A program made the position numbers and the translations under genes. From positions 54,180,636 through 54,244,635 of the forward strand of contig NC_081414.1 of NCBI RefSeq assembly GCF_030272615.1: DNA of 64,000 nucleotides, in the 5' to 3' direction. This DNA is from Cryptomeria japonica. Taxonomy: Eukaryota; Streptophyta; Pinopsida; Cupressales; Cupressaceae. Below are positions 41,925 through 54,518 of the stretch, piece by piece. Below the pieces are notes generated by a model that was given only the letters and a program-made list of their open reading frames with translations, was not told the origin of the DNA and ran no database searches. Within the stretch, counting starts at the first letter, position 1; each line of letters begins with the position of its first letter.

Positions 41925-44733
41925 ATTTCTTAAAAATACAATGACCTTGACCTCAAAAACCATCAACCATGGAGGCAAAATAGAGGAGAAATGGAAAAGA
42001 CATTTTTAGACGACTTATACCTCCTTAAATGACCTTAAATATTAAAATAATTTAAAATATTTAATTATTTATTTGAAAAATAATTTAAATATTTTAAATT
42101 TAATGCTCAGGCTTAAGAAAAATGACCATATCTTCCAAACGCTAGAGACTTAGGTTCCAAAATTTGAAACACACGTCTATGGTAGGGAAACGGGCCAAAA
42201 AAAAATTTACTACTCATGAAAAATCCGAAAATGAGAGATTTTAATCATTTCTAGGTGATGGACACCAAAATTTGAAGATTTAATATATAGTAAAATATGA
42301 ACTGGGTTCAAGCGAAAGTTAACTACATGATACAAAATGATGCTTGGAACCTTCCTATCAAATGATTTACCTCAATTCTTTGTAATTTTCAAAACACATG
42401 CATTTTGCATATTCTGACTGGCAATGACCTTGAGTCACATGTTCATTGTTTACGCATAGACACCTAATGGATATCATTCAACATTGACACTAATTTGAAG
42501 TTCAAATTTTATGCATGCCAAAAATGGGGCAACAGATTGGATCCTTGTAAGTGGATACATAGTTTATTCTAATAAATCACTTTTCATTGAGACCTTTGTG
42601 GCACAAATTAAATATTTTTTAAATAACCTACCAATTGACCTCATGTACTACACAAATTTATGCAAAAAATAGACCAAATTTTTACCTAATTGATCTTCCA
42701 CACCTCTTCAGCATGCCCATTGCACACCAAGGTGTAATTGCTAGTTTATTTATTATATGTTTTTAGAATGGAGAGATTTAATTAAGAGGAAAATATGTTA
42801 TGATGCTTTTAGTATACAAATATGAATTTTGTTTAATTAGTAAAGTAGTTTTATTTTTTATTAAAATATAGATATTGGCAAATTAACTTGAACCAAGTGG
42901 GGCTATATATGAGGAGCCACCTCCCCAAATCACATAGTAGTACAGTGTAGAGACCCATTAACAAATCAAATCATTAAATCATTATATTTGCCTTACATTT
43001 GAAATGAGATCAGAGAATCATATTACTTGATCCTTCTTTCTTTAATATTTTCTCTCTTTTCCCTTTCACTACATTCCATCATTCCTCTTTCTCATCGAAA
43101 ACTTGTTGATCATGCACTACTACACTTAGAGCCTCATTTGGCCTTTATTGAGAAGATGAAATTGACCTTCTCACCACACCCTTTGAAGGTTGTTGCCTTA
43201 TTTTTCTCATCCCCAACCTATCTGAGGACATAGTCCTACTACCATTTTCTAGCAACAATCCATTCTTAGTAGTTATGCTAATTGGTGCTTCTATGCTCAA
43301 TTCCTTTGGAATTTGTGGAGTGGTACCATTGCACTCTCCCTTTTCATTTATTATTTTTGGGTACTCTCATTATCCTAAACTACTTTTGATACCAAATAAT
43401 AGTGGGGAGAGACCTCGTTCCACCAAGATGTAGGCTTATTTATTTTTCTCTTGGCATATTGGGCTAAAATATGCCCTATTTAGAAATATCCGCGACATCT
43501 TAATGGGATGCCTTCATAATCAATTGGTTGTTGTCAATAACCCTTTGTAGATTTCAACCAAAATACAAACATAAGTTGTATGTAGAATGTTTGAAGAACC
43601 CACATGCACCACAAAAGATATACAAAATGAATTTTAAATAACCTCAAAGAAAGATTCAAATTAATAATAAAAGGTGAATTCGGCAATCTTACCTAGATAA
43701 GGACCTTATCAAACAATTTTTTTCAAGGTTGAAGTTTGAGTACCATATTTTTAACAAAAGTAGGTGCATATCTTTCCATCTCTATTGATAGTCACACAAA
43801 AAAAATTTCCTATCCTACACACTATTGAACACTACCACAAAAAATCCTCAAGCACTCGGATATATTTGAACATCTCCTTTGAGTATGGGACCCCAATTTT
43901 TTGTAATCCATTTATATAGTTCACATAGACTCAATAAAAACCCTTTAAACCTCCCAATCAAGCCTCTCTAGGAGAAAACTCTCATTTTATACAATTTAAT
44001 TTTCCATATCCCTATCTAAATAAGTTGTTACAACATCGTAGTGTGTGTCCCGAAGCCCACATCACTACTAAAATTACTCTTTTTGTCACCAATAAACCCT
44101 TGCCTCATCAAATCACTAGATTTACCAGCCAGTAAAAAGGCTTATATTTTTTGGATATTTCCATATCCACCCACTTTGAGCATTCTCCTATAAGAAAAGA
44201 GTAATTTTTCCTTCCTTCTTGCCCAAGATTTTAGGGCTAATGTTGTTCTCCGCAAAAACTATTAAAATAACCTCCCCCTTCCTTTGTTGATCCATTCCCC
44301 TCCTCTCTACCACCTCCAAAAGAAATCCCCATCTACTATAAAAAATTATGATTATGTCCATGAAACCACAAACCTTCCCTTTGTCACATTTGAGGACATC
44401 TTATCAGAAAAAGTGAATTTAAGTTTTTCTAACTAAAAATTTATTTTAGTCAAACATATGGTCTATATAGATTTATTATAGATAAGTTATATATGGATCA
44501 CAACTTTTCCAATTGGAAGTGTCTACTACAAGAATATACTTTATATCACTTTGGCTCTAATTATATTATTTTTTTTAAAGCTTATTTTAAAATTTTAAGC
44601 AGTTGTTGCTTATTTCTAGGCCCCCCTTTTTCTCAAAGCTTATTTTTAAATTTTAAGCAGTGTTTGCTCCACTTAAATAGGAAAATATTCTAATATATCA
44701 TTTCCCTTGAATTAAAAATTCACATGGGAACAT
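41925..44733. other. No gene recognised
   Basis: AT-rich sequence with only short random-looking open frames. A TATATATG stretch at about 42906 is followed by CT-rich sequence but no supported ORF. I saw no element ends. Confidence 0.55.
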
Positions 44734-45157
44734 TGTTGGTGCTTAATTTTAAGCAAAAATTGCACTTAAGCAGTTGCATGGGGAAATGGGGTTAGTGTAA
44801 CCAGTTTTTTCCCATGCTTTATGAATGTATTTATTCCACTTTTTATGGATAATTGTTGAACGTTATTGTTGTTTTATTTTTGTGACTTGTAAAAACTATT
44901 GTTTGCTTTGTTTTATAAGCTAAGGAATATTACTATTTTTTCCATTTTATTTCTATTTTTCCTCATTGTCTACTTTAACAGAGGTTTAATATCTCTTTGT
45001 GAACTGATTGTAAATTATTAATTAATGAAACAATTTATTCTTTTTTATTCTTGCTCTATATTTTTCCTCTTTCATCTACAAGTTCCTATCTTTTCGTTTT
45101 AGCTAGATCTATATTGTTTTTTGCAAATTTAGTTAAAATTTTACATGGCATTAGAGC
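44734..45157 (+). repeat. Possible degenerate LTR with primer site
   Basis: TGTTGGTGC at 44734 and TTTTACA at 45145 could be LTR ends, and TGGCATTAGAGC directly after (45146-45157) differs from the tRNA-Met PBS TGGTATCAGAGC at two positions. No partner LTR was identified, so this rests on the end and PBS motifs only. Confidence 0.3.
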
Positions 45158-47127
45158 ACATGATGTTAGGAAGAAGGAGCATAACTTTTCTTATTTGCAA
45201 ATAATTAAGATTAGAGCTATTCTATAATTGAATATCTTTTGTCTTGAGTGTTTTGGATTTTGTACTATTTTAGAGATTATCTTGAGGAGTGGATCATGTG
45301 TAAGGGTTGTAGATCATGTAAATATTATGGGAGCAATCAACATGGGCATGAATTGTGTCTAAATTTCTCACTTTTACTTGGGAGTGCATTAAAATCTCAA
45401 GTTTCTCCTTCTCCACCTATAGAGACAGTTGTTGTAGCTACATTTATTGAGACAATTATTCATGTTAAACAAGATAATTTTTCTCTTTCTCTTCCTAGTT
45501 GGGAATCATCTCTACCAGACATTGTATCCTTCTTTGTAGAGTCCCACATTGCTAACTTGGAGGACACCATTGATGACCTTCATATCCTATTATCTAATAG
45601 CTCTTATGGAATTAATTCATCTTCTAATAATATTATGGGCACATCATAAAACCATCTTGTTGTCTCTTTTCCTATATTTTCTTCTATCATGATAGTACAA
45701 AATTCTCATTGGTTCAACTATCACCATACATCCATGTACACTCTACCTGAATTTTTTGTGGTACCCGATTTATCTTATTATCATTTGTCACACTTTGGCA
45801 TTGGCTTAGAGACATTTGAGCAACATTTGAAGGGCTCACCTTTGTCTTTGGACAATGTCCTACATTAATCTTGGGTAAAAGCACAAACTTGTGTTACACT
45901 TTTATAAAGAAACCAACCAACACAACTAAAATTGTTTAACTTCAACTGCATAAAAGTGACATTTCTAAATTGAATTTTGAAATAATGTAAACTGATCAAA
46001 TGTAGAAATATTAATGAAATTTAGGTCTATTATTTTTTTATTTTTTTTGAAAAAAAATTCATTGCTGAAAAATCCTAACAATCAGGGGTTCTAGTCAGCG
46101 TTAGCAAAAAAAAATGAACTTTATCTTTTATGATTTTTTTTTCCAAATAGAGAACATATATATGCAGTGTTTAAAAATAAATAAATAAAATTTTGATGTA
46201 TATTTTTCTCATTATAATATTTTGAAGTCCAACATAGCTACATTTGATAGTTTTCATTCAACGTCATCTTTTGACTACTAAATTTATCATTAGCCAAAAA
46301 AACAAATACACTTTTCGAGAAGGTTCTCTCATCTAGTGAAAAATATTTTTAATTTTTTTTTAATATCATGTAATATATATATTTTTTAATTTCTAATCAG
46401 CCTCTTTTTTAACTTTAAAAAGCTACTCATGTTTAATTAATAAAATAATAAAATTTATCAAAATACTTTAAAAAAATATATGTGTAGCTTCGTGACTTCG
46501 AGCTCTTCAAAAGGGTATTTTTTTATTTTTGTAAAAAACTATTTTGCTTGAAGAAAAATTGACCAAAAGTGAAAAGTTTCAGAAATACAGACTTTTCCAC
46601 CTTTCTCGTGCCATATCGCATGACACATAGGCTATTCTGGCCGAACACAATCCATACAGACTAACCTTAGTTCTAACATTTTTAAAAAAATGATTTTTTT
46701 GTTAATGAAAATATTTGAATTAAGGGAGTCTGACCAAACTCAGTCTAGTCAAACTCAGTCTGGTCGGTCTCCCAGTTCCATTTCGATGCCATGTGACCCA
46801 AGGGTAGTCCAGCTAGACTAAGTTCAGCTGGACTATTCTCAGTTGGCCCAAACAATGACACAACTCCATTCTTTTGCCCTCTTCAATAAATTTTAGATTG
46901 CCATCTTCAACAGTTTGTCTTGCAATGCCTAATTTGATTATGACAACTTTGAACATCAACTTGGGGACTACTAAGCAAATTTTAGAGACATCGTCATACA
47001 TTTGGATTCCACTTGCAACTAATTATTATCTATAATGGGAATCTTTCCTATATTTGTATTTGGTTTTATTTATTCCTAAAGGAGGAAATGTTGTTTGATG
47101 ATCTTGGACCAACTTCTACATCCACTT
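45158..47127 (+). other. Mostly non-coding; one unexplained open frame
   Basis: A frame at 45248-45649 (about 133 codons, beginning at GTG, no early ATG) has CKGCRSCKYYGSNQHGHELC near its start and then Ser/Pro-rich sequence. It may be leftover internal sequence of the possible element whose LTR ends at 45145, but I recognise no domain. Near 46730-46840 short GTC/CAGTCT repeats occur, with a 9-bp inverted repeat AGTCCAGCT (46806-46814) and AGCTGGACT (46825-46833). Confidence 0.35.
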
Positions 47128-47396
47128 TGAAGCATATTCTTAAAGATGACAATCTGTATTTATTAATAGGTGCATATGGATTGTTGGTTATACTGGTAGT
47201 AGTGAATAAGGATCCATTCATTGGTATGATTATGTTGGAGTTATTTTAGAGAGCTTATGGAGACCATGCTCTTGTGGGAGATTATTTGTGTTTTATCAGG
47301 AAAAAATATACATTTATAGGAGTTGCATATAATTTAAAAGAAGGGCTTCAGCGAGGCCTTCCTCAATGTCTAAATATATACTATTCTAGGTATTGA
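47128..47396 (+). pseudogene. F-box gene C-terminal fragment
   Basis: One frame reads HILKDDNLYLLIGAYGLLVI, NKDPFIGMIMLELF, a stop at 47247, then VGDYLCFIR and VAYNLKEGLQRGLPQC, ending TGA at 47394-47396. These match the intact F-box protein of this window (HILEEFGN..., MGAYGLSVLVL, NKDPLKGIFILELF, VGDYLCFIR, AAYNLKEGFWQRLPQC) in the same order. About 25 residues between ELF and VGDYL are deleted and the Trp of EGFWQRL is lost. No F-box domain is present upstream. Confidence 0.8.
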
Positions 47397-48850
47397 GGGG
47401 GAAAAGTGAACCACTTTGATAGATGAGTGAAGAATAGTTAGGGACTCACTATTCAATATGTCCACTCAGGATGCAATACAAAGTATCAGATTGTCAAACA
47501 CCCCTTACATGACACTTAATGTGTCACAAAGATCTTCTAGCATGACTCAATGGTTCTCTATATGAGTATGCATGCATGGGTCTTAGATGACTATGCGACA
47601 TGCTGGTGTCCAATACAAATAGAGTCACATAGTCTATACAAAAAACAAACTACAACAAAAAAGTATCTAAATAACAAGAAATAAGGAAATAACATACAAA
47701 AAGGTAAATGTGACTATCTATGAAGTAGTACAAGAGAAAAGGAAGGAGATACAATATTAAAGCTAGTCTACACTTGAAGTCTCCATCTAGCTTCTTGAGT
47801 CCACTCGGAAACTTGTGTACAAGGAAAACAAAGATGAAAGGTTGTGGTTGTGTTTTAGAGGCCTACCATGATTGGACCCCCACTTTGGTGTTTTGACCTC
47901 CATGGATAGACAAGATAGATAGATGTGATAATAATGGAAATACTAGATAAAAGATATAACAAAGATAATAGATAATATGTAATGGAGATAAGAAAAGAAA
48001 GAAGAAGAAGAAGAATCCCCTTCCAAACCCAAATCAAGGAGTTTGTTGGATGGAGAAGAAGAGGAGGATATTCTTACTCAAAGCATGATAATGGTTGCAA
48101 TGTGTGAGAGTGGAGTATGTAGCAAAAAAGAGCTTCCAAATGAGCATGAACAAGCATAGATGTAAAAGAACAAAGTTAGAGCAGCAAGTAGAGTGATCAA
48201 ATAAGCAACTAGAGAGGTTGAATGAGTAACTAGAGGCACAAAATGAAGTCCAAGTGGGAAGATAAACATTTTGGGATGAAGGAAGATGTTGGTGGATACA
48301 CTCAATGGCATTACAAGCATCTTCTAGGCATAGATGTAACACTCAAATGACCATCTTCAAGCTATCAAATTTGCAAAATCATAGTGATGTGTGAATGTCT
48401 CTGTGGTGCGCTAGTGTCTAGAAGTCAAACAGTTAACATGGTAAAAAATGGACAAAGAAGAGGCTAACAGGGAAAGTGAGATGCACAAAAGGACATGATG
48501 ATCAAGGATATCTCAAATCAACATAAAGTGGAGGAACTTATGTAGCTCGTAGAATTATACAAGGTGTAATTTATTACACTACATTTTGCTCTCACTTTAG
48601 CAAGCATATTATTATTATCGATATGCAAGTTAAATTAGAGATTATCAAGATATGAAGGGGAATCATAATCCTCTACCCATGCAAAGATTCCCATAGGGAA
48701 GAGTCCTCAATCTCTAAAAAGATGTTGTTGGGCTATTCCTTGAAAAACATGTTTGTTGTAGACAAACATGTTAGATGAAAAAGAGAATAACATGTTACAA
48801 CAAGAATTAAGATAACCCATGTATTATTAAAATGATAAATATATTTCATT
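47397..48850 (-). other. Unassigned repeat-like DNA, possible minus-strand LTR
   Basis: No gene recognised. At about 48572-48600 the sequence ACACTACATTTTGCTCTCAC then TTTAGCAAGC resembles the LTR/PPT junction of the gag-only element (GACGCTACATTTAGCCCCCA then CTTTAGCAGG). If so, 47397-48581 would contain a 3' LTR of a related minus-strand element. No matching second LTR was found. Confidence 0.25.
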
Positions 48851-49290
48851 GGTATGGATAGAAAATTATGCTAGATAGCCATATGATATGGAGACCTTAG
48901 ATAGAGTGGATTCACCCCCACAAAAAGGGATCAGATCTATTAGTTTGGCACCCACCAAGGAAAACAAGATAATGGTTTATAGATTTTGTTGGTATGAGTA
49001 GCAAGTTATGCTAGATAGCCATATGATAGGGAAACCTTAGGTCAAGTGGTTTGGCCCCTACTAATAGGAAAATAGAATAATGGATTTCACCTGTATGGGT
49101 AGCAAATTATAATAGATAGACACATGATAGGGTGATCGTAGATCAAGTGGTTTGGCCCCCACTAAAGGCAAACAAGGTAATGGATTTTGATGGTATGGGT
49201 AAAAAGTCATGCTAGATAGCCATGATATGATAGGGCGATAGAAGATCAAGTGGTTTGGCCCCCACTAATAGGAGAACAAGATAATGTAAA
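48851..49290 (+). repeat. Tandem repeat, four units of about 100 bp
   Basis: Each unit holds GTATGGGTA-like, TGCTAGATAGCCATATGATA-like, GATCAAGTGGTTTGGCCCCC-like and ACAAGATAATGG-like blocks in the same order. Units start at about 48851, 48991, 49092 and 49192; the first has about 40 extra bases. Confidence 0.8.
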
Positions 49291-49749
49291 ATGCAGATAA
49301 GATGATGCAAAATTCTTTAAATATAAAAAATAATGAAAGCATTTGGGACCCCCTTTAGATTGGGATGTGTGAAACACATCTCATTCTAAGGAGAGGGGAT
49401 GCTATGTCACATAACATAACAAGATGTTTATGTGGAATGCCACCTTGCAACAGATGACACTTAACACCCACAACATCAACAAAAACACAAAGGCATAGGG
49501 AGATCCATTATTTCTATGTTAGAACCCATAGCAATAAAATTGGATGCGTCATTTGGATATTTCATCATGGTGCGAAAATTTTCAAATTGTATAAAGAAGG
49601 AACATTTAAAAGAGAAAAAGAAAAAAATAGTTCAACATGGAAGAGAGTCTAAATGCCCCCAATGCTTTTGATTATCCTTGATATCAAAAAACAATATAGA
49701 ATAGATAGGAGAAGGGTTATTAACAAATAGAAGAATACTATGATAGAAA

Positions 49750-49871
49750 ATCCTCAATTTCCAAGTACCTACGAAGTAACTTGGGTCCTTTAGGAGAGTA
49801 TGTAATATATAAAGGCAAATAACCTCACATTTTCAAGTACCGGTGAGGTGACTTGGGTCCTTTAGGAGGGA
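49750..49871 (+). repeat. Direct duplication of a short segment
   Basis: CTTGGGTCCTTTAGGAG and its preceding CAAGTACC block occur twice, about 80 bases apart. Confidence 0.65.
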
Positions 49872-49949
49872 AAAAACATATAAAGCAAGCATGGGGGAAC
49901 ATAGATAGGAATACTCCAATCGACAAGATAAAGAAAGAAAGACACCAAC

Positions 49950-50786
49950 CTATAGGTCATCCACCAATAGGTCACCATCCTCCAAATATTCATCATATGA
50001 GGAGGGATGTCGAGATCGAAGGGGGACAATGACAAGGGCATTGCTGAGCACAACACTAGTGCAAAGAGCTAGGGACAAACCTTCCACATTTTCATCGAAA
50101 ATCCCCTGAGGGGAGAGGGTCAATGATTGTGTAAAGATCAATGGTAGTGCTGCTATATCCTCTAAGGAGTCAAACAAACATTTCTTATCAGAAGAGGTAG
50201 GTGACTCGGCCCAAGGTGGCAGAACAAGAGTTGCACTACTAGTCTCCAAAAGAGGGGCAAAAACAAACTCTGAAGAAGGTAGAACCTTCTCAACAAAGCA
50301 AATAGAAGCAAACAAAGAAACAAAAAATAGAAATAGGCAAAGACACAGAAACCAAAGGGGCCAGAGTCAACTTCCAATGGAAAAACTCATGTATGGGGTC
50401 ATACTCAAAATTCCACTTTAGTTTCTATGGAAGTAATGAACTCCTATAAACCATAGCAGGTTTGAGTACCCTATAAAACTATGATGCAATGGTGATTATG
50501 AAGCAGGTAGAGTAGACAGGGATTCACTAGGAACTACCTATGTATGAAGCATATTCACAGGCTAGGAGAACAAAAGGACACCTGGGAAGGACATGATCAA
50601 AGGAGGCTCCATAGAAGGGGTAATGAAAGCCTCCTCCCATTTAGGGTTAGGCTCATGAACAGTCCCTAGAGAAGATGAATCAAGAGAAAGCTCAGTAGGC
50701 TCAGAAGTAGGCACAAAAGCGGACAGGACAAACACCATTAGTTCACTTATGGCACTTGTAGTGGCTTTATGCTCATAGGCCAACAT
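49950..50786 (-). other. Minus-strand open frames of unknown nature
   Basis: Frames at 50786-50562 and 50315-49950 are Ser/Pro/Leu-rich with acidic ends (DEYLEDGDLLVDDL). They may be one broken protein. I recognise no family; a Tat-type accessory ORF is possible given the LTR/PPT-like junction at 48581, but this is speculative. Confidence 0.25.
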
Positions 50787-51854
50787 GTGCCAATGATGCT
50801 TGTGCTAATGCACTCATTGATTACACTATAGATGGGGTCTAGGAACGGAAGTCTAGGGAGGCTCAACAAAATCATGCTCAATAGGAGAGGCCTCTTGAAC
50901 TAGAACCAAGAAATCAGAAGGCCCAACCAATGAAGTAGGACATGCATCTAACATCGGTCTCACATCCAGAACTACGAGCACTCTTCCTCATTTTCCTTAT
51001 ACTAGAAATTTATGAGAAATTCTTCTTAGTTTTAGTTTTTCTTATTCTTTTAAAAATTGTCATAATTTTTTTCAAAACAACTAAAATCTTATACTAACAA
51101 TGAATTTGTTGATCTATTTAAAATCTTTTCAACAACTCAAATGGAATTCAAGATAGACGACAAGGAAAAACATTTATGATAATTCTATGAAAGATTCTTT
51201 GAAGACTCATTAATAGGAGACTCTAGGGGGTGAAATAATCTTACGGCTACATGTAACCTTGGCTAAATGTAGTGCTAATTATTTTGAGCCAATTTACTGT
51301 GAACTCTATTCTTTATTGTTTCTTATTGAATACTAGCATTGAAAAATATCCTAGAGGTGTTGGATCATAGGAGGCAAGATACCATAAGTCAACTCACTTA
51401 ATTGGATTGGATTTACAACAACATAAAAATTTTCAAGAAAATAATCATGCCTGTGGATGTTCAAGATGACTTTGATGAAGGCTATGGTCCTATATTGCTT
51501 CAAATGTACGAAGATTCTTCTTTTCAATTAAGATTTCAAAGTCTATTTGTTTGTGAATTATTACACATTGAATAGGTTTAAGTACATAAATATAGCAATT
51601 AAGTACATGAAGCATATAGAAACTTGACTCACAATAACTATGAAACTAATATAAATTAAAAAAAATTTAATTTTTGAAACTAATTCTACATTATTTAAAA
51701 TTACTTTCACATATCACTTAAAAATATAAATATCACAACAATAATAAATTGTTTGACCAAAATCTTGATGTATAACTACAATATAAGAACATAAACACAT
51801 AAAAATAAAATATTTTCACTCCACACTACAATAATTAAGAAATCAAACAATACA
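50787..51854. other. No gene recognised
   Basis: AT-rich sequence upstream of the conserved F-box leader. Short frames only. Confidence 0.55.
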
Positions 51855-52059
51855 TAAATTTATGAGAACTTGTTTGCCTATGCAAATTTCTACCATTAAG
51901 ATAATACCCAACTATTTTTATTAAATTACACTATCTATGTATTAATCTTCTCTCATTTAATCTTAAATTTTTATTTTTCCTCCGTTCTTAACCAAATGTC
52001 GTTTGATCACAGATCCCCACAATTATAAGAGGGAATCATGGTGGACAGAAAACCAATAA
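51855..52059 (+). promoter_or_regulatory. 5' leader of the second F-box copy, separated from its coding region
   Basis: Aligns with 10112-10328 upstream of the intact F-box gene (AAATTTATGA, TCTTAACCAAATGTCGTTT, ACAATTATAAGAGG). It stops at CCAATAA, where the chromovirus begins, and the alignment resumes with CATACAAC at 63320. Confidence 0.78.
52055..52059. repeat. Target site duplication of the minus-strand chromovirus (left)
   Basis: AATAA here and ATTAA at 63315-63319 on the other side. Removing the element plus one copy restores the alignment with the intact F-box leader, which supports this pair despite one mismatch. Confidence 0.7.
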
Positions 52060-52730
52060 TGTCACAAGGTTTAAACTCATTCGCCTTGTGCGGCACCGTA
52101 GAGTCGACTCACCTAGCTCGAGGAGTCCCAGGGAAATTCGACTCACGGACTACACCTATGTTAAATTATCCAGAACAAGTCAAGACTAAAATTCTTTAAT
52201 CAAATTGACATACACACAAGAATGGACACATTAGACAAAAACCCCTTTCAAATTATTAGCAGAACAAGACTACAAGTAGAACCAATCTTTCACAGCTCTG
52301 TTTCAGCTTATCACCACATTTTCCCACACTCCTCCAAGCAATGCAATGTTTGCTTAAATACAAAGCCAACAAGACGTGTCTACCTGGGACAACGACTTAG
52401 TCTACGAACTCACATCAATTAAACTTCCCACTAGCTGCTTAAATACCGTTACAAAATTATGAGTCATATTCCATTCGTCTGGCATGCACTCCATGTGAGA
52501 ACATGTGTCCGCTTAACATGCTCGACTGTCGACACATACTCGCCACATGAACCAGTTTGCATTCCCAGCAGTAAATTGGACATGCAAGGGTTGAACAGAG
52601 GTCGATCCACATGGAGAGACAGAGATTTTATAGGAATAATAAGAGTTAGTCGACTCTGACCCAGTCACAACTCGACTAACAAACTCAACAATTTGCGCAT
52701 AAAACGAATTTACATTAACCTGGCCTTACA
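52060..52730 (-). repeat. 3' LTR of the minus-strand chromovirus (671 bp)
   Basis: On the plus strand begins TGTCACAAGG and ends GGCCTTACA next to the PPT. Lacks a 48-base segment that the right LTR has at about 62774-62821. Confidence 0.9.
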
Positions 52731-52742
52731 TTTTCCCCCACC
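52731..52742 (-). other. Polypurine tract of the minus-strand chromovirus
   Basis: The element strand reads GGTGGGGGAAAA directly before the 3' LTR. Confidence 0.8.
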
Positions 52743-52835
52743 AAATTCAGGCGACGCCCCTGGCACCGGTGCTCAGACTTTAATTCCACATTGAGTCATC
52801 TTAGCACTGGGGCATGATTTGAAAACTCAATGGGA

Positions 52836-54513
52836 CTAAGTAGAGTTCCCTTCAAGGAAATGTATGATTTTGTCTTCTTCTCGCCACAAGTATTCGACTC
52901 TTTCCCAAATTGCCTCTTCCTTTGGCTTACCCTCCCAATGAATAAGAAATTCCCTGTAAGCCTTCTTCCCGTATCCTCTGATTTTCATTGCCAATACTTC
53001 TTTAACCTTTTCCTCAGGACGATCTAAGACATTAGCAGGTCCACGGTTAGGAATATTGCGCAAGAGATCATCCTCGTCAGGATGATATGGCCGTAACTGG
53101 CTGACATGAAAAAGAGGATGCACTTTCATGTGCAGGAGAAGCTTCAGCTTATAAGCCGCTTTACCAACTTTCTGAGTCACCTCAAAGGGACCATCCCATC
53201 TCCGAATTAGGGAAGCACTCACTCCTTTCAATGGCTTAAACTGTCTTAGATACATTCTAAGCAGAACTCGATTCCCAACAGTACACTCTGCTGGTCTGCG
53301 GTGCATATCGACATACTTTTTCATATGTTCAATAGCCTTCATCAAATTGTTCCTTGCCAATTCAATTTGATCGTTCAATTTCTTTACATAATCCACTGCT
53401 TCAAAGCTTGTGATCAGATATCCACTCAATACCGAATGAGGAGTTAGCGGCTTTTGTCCAATAGCCAGTTCAAAGGGTGAATACTGGCTTATTCCAAACT
53501 TCTATAGATTATAGCTGAATTGAGCCATATCCAATAATTGTGGCCAATTGGTTTGATCCAACCAAACAAAATGGCGTAGATAGTCCTCTAGAACACCATT
53601 GATGCGTTCATCTGCCCATCTGTTTGAGGATGATAGGCAGTGGACATTAAAAGATTTGTACCCATTAACTTAAACAACTCAGTCCAGAAAATTGATGTAA
53701 ACCGAGGATCATGGTCAGAGAAAATGCTAAGTGGTATACCCCAGTATTTCACCACATGCCAAAAGAAATATTCAGCCACAAGCTCAGTTGGGCAGGGGAA
53801 TTTGCAAGAAAGAAATACCACATAGTTGGAGAAACGATCAACCACCACCATAATACAGGAAAACCCATCCACCATGGGCAACTGAGTAATAAAATCCATG
53901 CTTATACTTTCCCAGTGTTTAACAGGTATCGGGAGTGGTTGTAGAAGACCCCCTGGTAGTTGTGTAACCACCTTGTCCTGTTGGCAGATTAGACAAGTTC
54001 GAACATAGGTCTCCACATCACTGCTCATACCCGACTAACAATAAGCTCTCTCCAGTAGCGCAAGTGTTCTTGTCTGCCCTGGATGACCCGCCCACAATGA
54101 GTCATGGCATTCAAACAAAAGCTCCTTCCTTAAGTCACCCCACTTTGGGATATAGAATCTGTTTTCAGAGAAATACAACAAATCATTATGCAAATGAAAT
54201 TTGCATGTTAGACCACTATTTACCTGCAGGATGATTTGTCGAGCTTCTGTATCATTTTCAAGCCCTTCTTTGATTCTCTCCAGAACAGGATTTGTGACTC
54301 CAACCCGGCCAGTTCCATACTCAGGATGCTCCATCAACGCGGCTAATTGAGTCTTTCGACTTAAAGCATCAGCTACAGTATTGTGATGTCCAGGATTATA
54401 TAGGAGTTCGAAATCAAACTCAGCCAGGAATTCTTGCCAACGAGCTTGCTTAGATGTCAATTTGGATTGTGACTCGAAATAAGTTGAACTTACATTATCT
54501 GTTTTTATCAGAA
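52836..54513 (-). pseudogene. Chromovirus gag-pol, 3' part (RNase H end, integrase, chromodomain), broken
   Basis: Resumes after the nested Copia in the same frame. Contains the RNase H end (FELLYNPGHHNTVADALSRK), the integrase zinc region (CHDSLWAGHPG, CLICQQDK), core motifs (SMDFITQLP, SDHDPRFTS, AYHPQTDGQ), the C-terminal RRWDGPFEVTQKVGKAAYKL segment and a chromodomain (YREFLIHWEGKPKEEAIWE). Defects: TAG at 54035 where Trp is expected, a one-base deletion at about 53610 just after TDGQ that shifts the frame, another stop before KFGISQYSPF. The remaining 197 codons to 52836 are open. Confidence 0.88.
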
Positions 54514-54518
54514 ATGAC
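54514..54518. repeat. Target site duplication of nested Copia (left)
   Basis: ATGAC before TGTAGAATTTT; identical to 59616-59620. Confidence 0.93.

Noticed and set aside
42898-43233. Possible promoter and gene (TATATATG followed by CT-rich leader and an open frame)
   Set aside because: The frame has no ATG in good context and encodes low-complexity Ser/Leu/Phe sequence; no homology recognised.
46813-47001. Minus-strand frame beside the F-box fragment
   Set aside because: Spans the CAGTCT short repeats; no recognisable content.
48851-49290. CRISPR-like array
   Set aside because: Repeat units are about 100 bp and contiguous with no unique spacers; a simple tandem repeat in a plant genome.
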